In this document: piece after piece, positions 6,337-7,286 of the stretch | Layout: each line of letters begins with the position of its first letter | Position numbering within the stretch: the first letter of the stretch is position 1 | Assembly (NCBI GenBank): GCA_007128995.1 | Contig: SKWJ01000332.1 | Span: 1 to 7,286 of the forward strand | Direction of reading: 5' to 3' | Length of the DNA: 7,286 bases | From: Paracoccaceae bacterium | GTDB lineage: Bacteria; Pseudomonadota; Alphaproteobacteria; Rhodobacterales; Rhodobacteraceae | Notes under the pieces: generated by a model | What the model was told of the DNA's origin: nothing | What the model saw: the letters and a program-made list of their open reading frames with translations, nothing else | The model's database searches: none | Position numbers and translations under genes: made by a program

Positions 6337-7286
6337 ATGAGTTCATTGACAGAGGCAATCAAGACGGCCGGAAGCCCGGTTGAGTTGCTGCGCCATTCCA
6401 AGGCGGGGATGTATGTCTACCCTGTCGTTGCGCCCGAGTTTGCCAATTGGCGGTCCGAACAGGAATCCTGGCGCAAGACCGCCGTGCTGTTTGATCAGTC
6501 TCATCATATGGATGAACTGATCGTCGAAGGGCCGCAGGCGACCGAGTTTCTCAGCCATCACGGGATCAACGCTTTCGGCAATTTCGATCTGAATCGCGCG
6601 AAGCATTATGTGCCGGTCACACCCAATGGCCATGTCATCGGCGACCACATCATCTTCCGCGAGCGCGAGGACAAGTATATCCTTGTTGGTCGGGCGCCGA
6701 CCTCGAACTGGCTGATGTTCGCGGCAAGTCACGGGAAATGGAATGTGCGGCTGCGCTATGATCCGCGCAGCCCGTCGCGCCCCGAGGGCGAGCGTGTGCT
6801 GCGCGAGCATTACCGCTTCCAGATTCAGGGGCCGGATGCCCCGAAAATCTTCGAGAAAATGAATGGCGGCCCGATTCCTGACATCAAGTTCTTCCATGTG
6901 GACTGGATCAATATCGGCTCCAAGCGCGTGCAGGCGCTGCGCCATGGTATGTCAGGTGCACCGGGCCTTGAGATCTGGGGCCCCTACAAGGACAAGGACT
7001 ATATCCATTCCACCGTGCTGCAGGCAGCACGGGATGCAGGGGTGACGCTGGTTCAGTGCGGCAGCCGTGCCTATTCCACCAACACGCTTGAATCAGGCTG
7101 GATCCCCTCGCCCTTGCCGGGCATCTACACGGGCGACGGCATGCTGGCAGATTACCGCGACTGGCTGGGTGCGGATATGTACGAAGCGGCAGGCGCGATC
7201 GGTGGCAGTTTCGTGTCCGACAATATCGAGGATTACTATACCAACCCGTTCGAACTGGGTTACGGCTTCTATATCGGGTGGAAAAA
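6337..7286 (+). CDS. LigM/DesA-like tetrahydrofolate-dependent aryl O-demethylase (GcvT fold), C-terminus beyond window
   Basis: The frame is open for 316 codons to the right edge; LigM and DesA have about 460-470 residues, so about two thirds is present. The protein resembles DesA/LigM of Sphingobium SYK-6, which move the methyl of syringate, vanillate or 3-O-methylgallate onto tetrahydrofolate. Shared blocks include TAVLFDQSHHM, RAYSTNTLESGWIPSPLP and GGSFVSDNIEDYY. Tyr26, Tyr28, Gln54, His57, Arg119, Tyr246 and Trp255 match, in order and spacing, the LigM residues I recall as Tyr29, Tyr31, Gln57, His60, Arg122, Tyr247 and Trp256. The enzyme is expected in the cytoplasm, feeding 5-methyl-tetrahydrofolate to one-carbon metabolism. 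It is not close to the DMSP demethylase DmdA, although both belong to the aminomethyltransferase superfamily. The substrate cannot be fixed from sequence. Operator palindromes upstream suggest control by the adjacent GntR protein. Confidence 0.86.
   Translation, partial: MSSLTEAIKTAGSPVELLRHSKAGMYVYPVVAPEFANWRSEQESWRKTAVLFDQSHHMDELIVEGPQATEFLSHHGINAFGNFDLNRAKHYVPVTPNGHVIGDHIIFREREDKYILVGRAPTSNWLMFAASHGKWNVRLRYDPRSPSRPEGERVLREHYRFQIQGPDAPKIFEKMNGGPIPDIKFFHVDWINIGSKRVQALRHGMSGAPGLEIWGPYKDKDYIHSTVLQAARDAGVTLVQCGSRAYSTNTLESGWIPSPLPGIYTGDGMLADYRDWLGADMYEAAGAIGGSFVSDNIEDYYTNPFELGYGFYIGWK

Noticed and set aside
5219..6358. A long minus-strand open frame (379 codons) antisense to the end of ftsK and the GntR gene
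   Set aside because: Its translation resembles no family and lies opposite two well-supported genes with clear domains. Long antisense frames are expected in GC-rich DNA.
6337..7286. DMSP demethylase DmdA or glycine cleavage T protein
   Set aside because: The N-terminus and the residue pattern follow LigM/DesA instead. The characteristic starts of DmdA and GcvT are absent.

Overview
The window looks like an ordinary chromosomal stretch of an alphaproteobacterium, most likely a member of the Rhodobacterales (Roseobacter/Rhodobacter relatives). This rests on the high GC content, the codon usage, the pairing of a DapC-type aminotransferase with ftsK, and the sequence style of the proteins. The lineage call is an inference from recognition, not from a search. 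No tRNA, rRNA, CRISPR array or insertion sequence was seen.

Layout. Positions 1-794 (minus strand) hold the N-terminal 264 codons of a peptidyl-dipeptidase Dcp-type M3 metallopeptidase, cut by the left edge. A 250-base divergent intergenic region follows. Positions 1045-2223 encode a complete class I PLP aminotransferase resembling N-succinyldiaminopimelate aminotransferase (DapC). Seventeen bases later begins ftsK (2241-5324), so the two genes probably share a transcript. A 161-base gap leads to a FadR-type GntR regulator (5486-6211). After 125 more bases comes a LigM/DesA-like tetrahydrofolate-dependent O-demethylase (6337 to the right edge, incomplete).

The most striking observation is that ftsK is interrupted by an in-frame TAA at 4386-4388. 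It replaces the glutamate that the family carries in the motif DPKMLELSVYDG. It falls after the Walker A motif and before the Walker B motif, so neither half can be a working translocase alone. The reading frame continues undamaged for 312 more codons through the DNA-reading gamma domain. This points to a very recent mutation, a sequencing or assembly error, or readthrough, and not to an old pseudogene.

The right-hand part is a small catabolic module. The GntR regulator and the demethylase are each preceded by two copies of the palindrome TGTATACA or a close variant. Two of the four sites share an identical 14-base sequence. The simplest reading is autoregulation plus control of the demethylase by the same regulator. 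The demethylase keeps, at matching spacing, the active-site residues I recall for LigM, so it probably removes a methyl group from a methoxylated aromatic acid and passes it to tetrahydrofolate.
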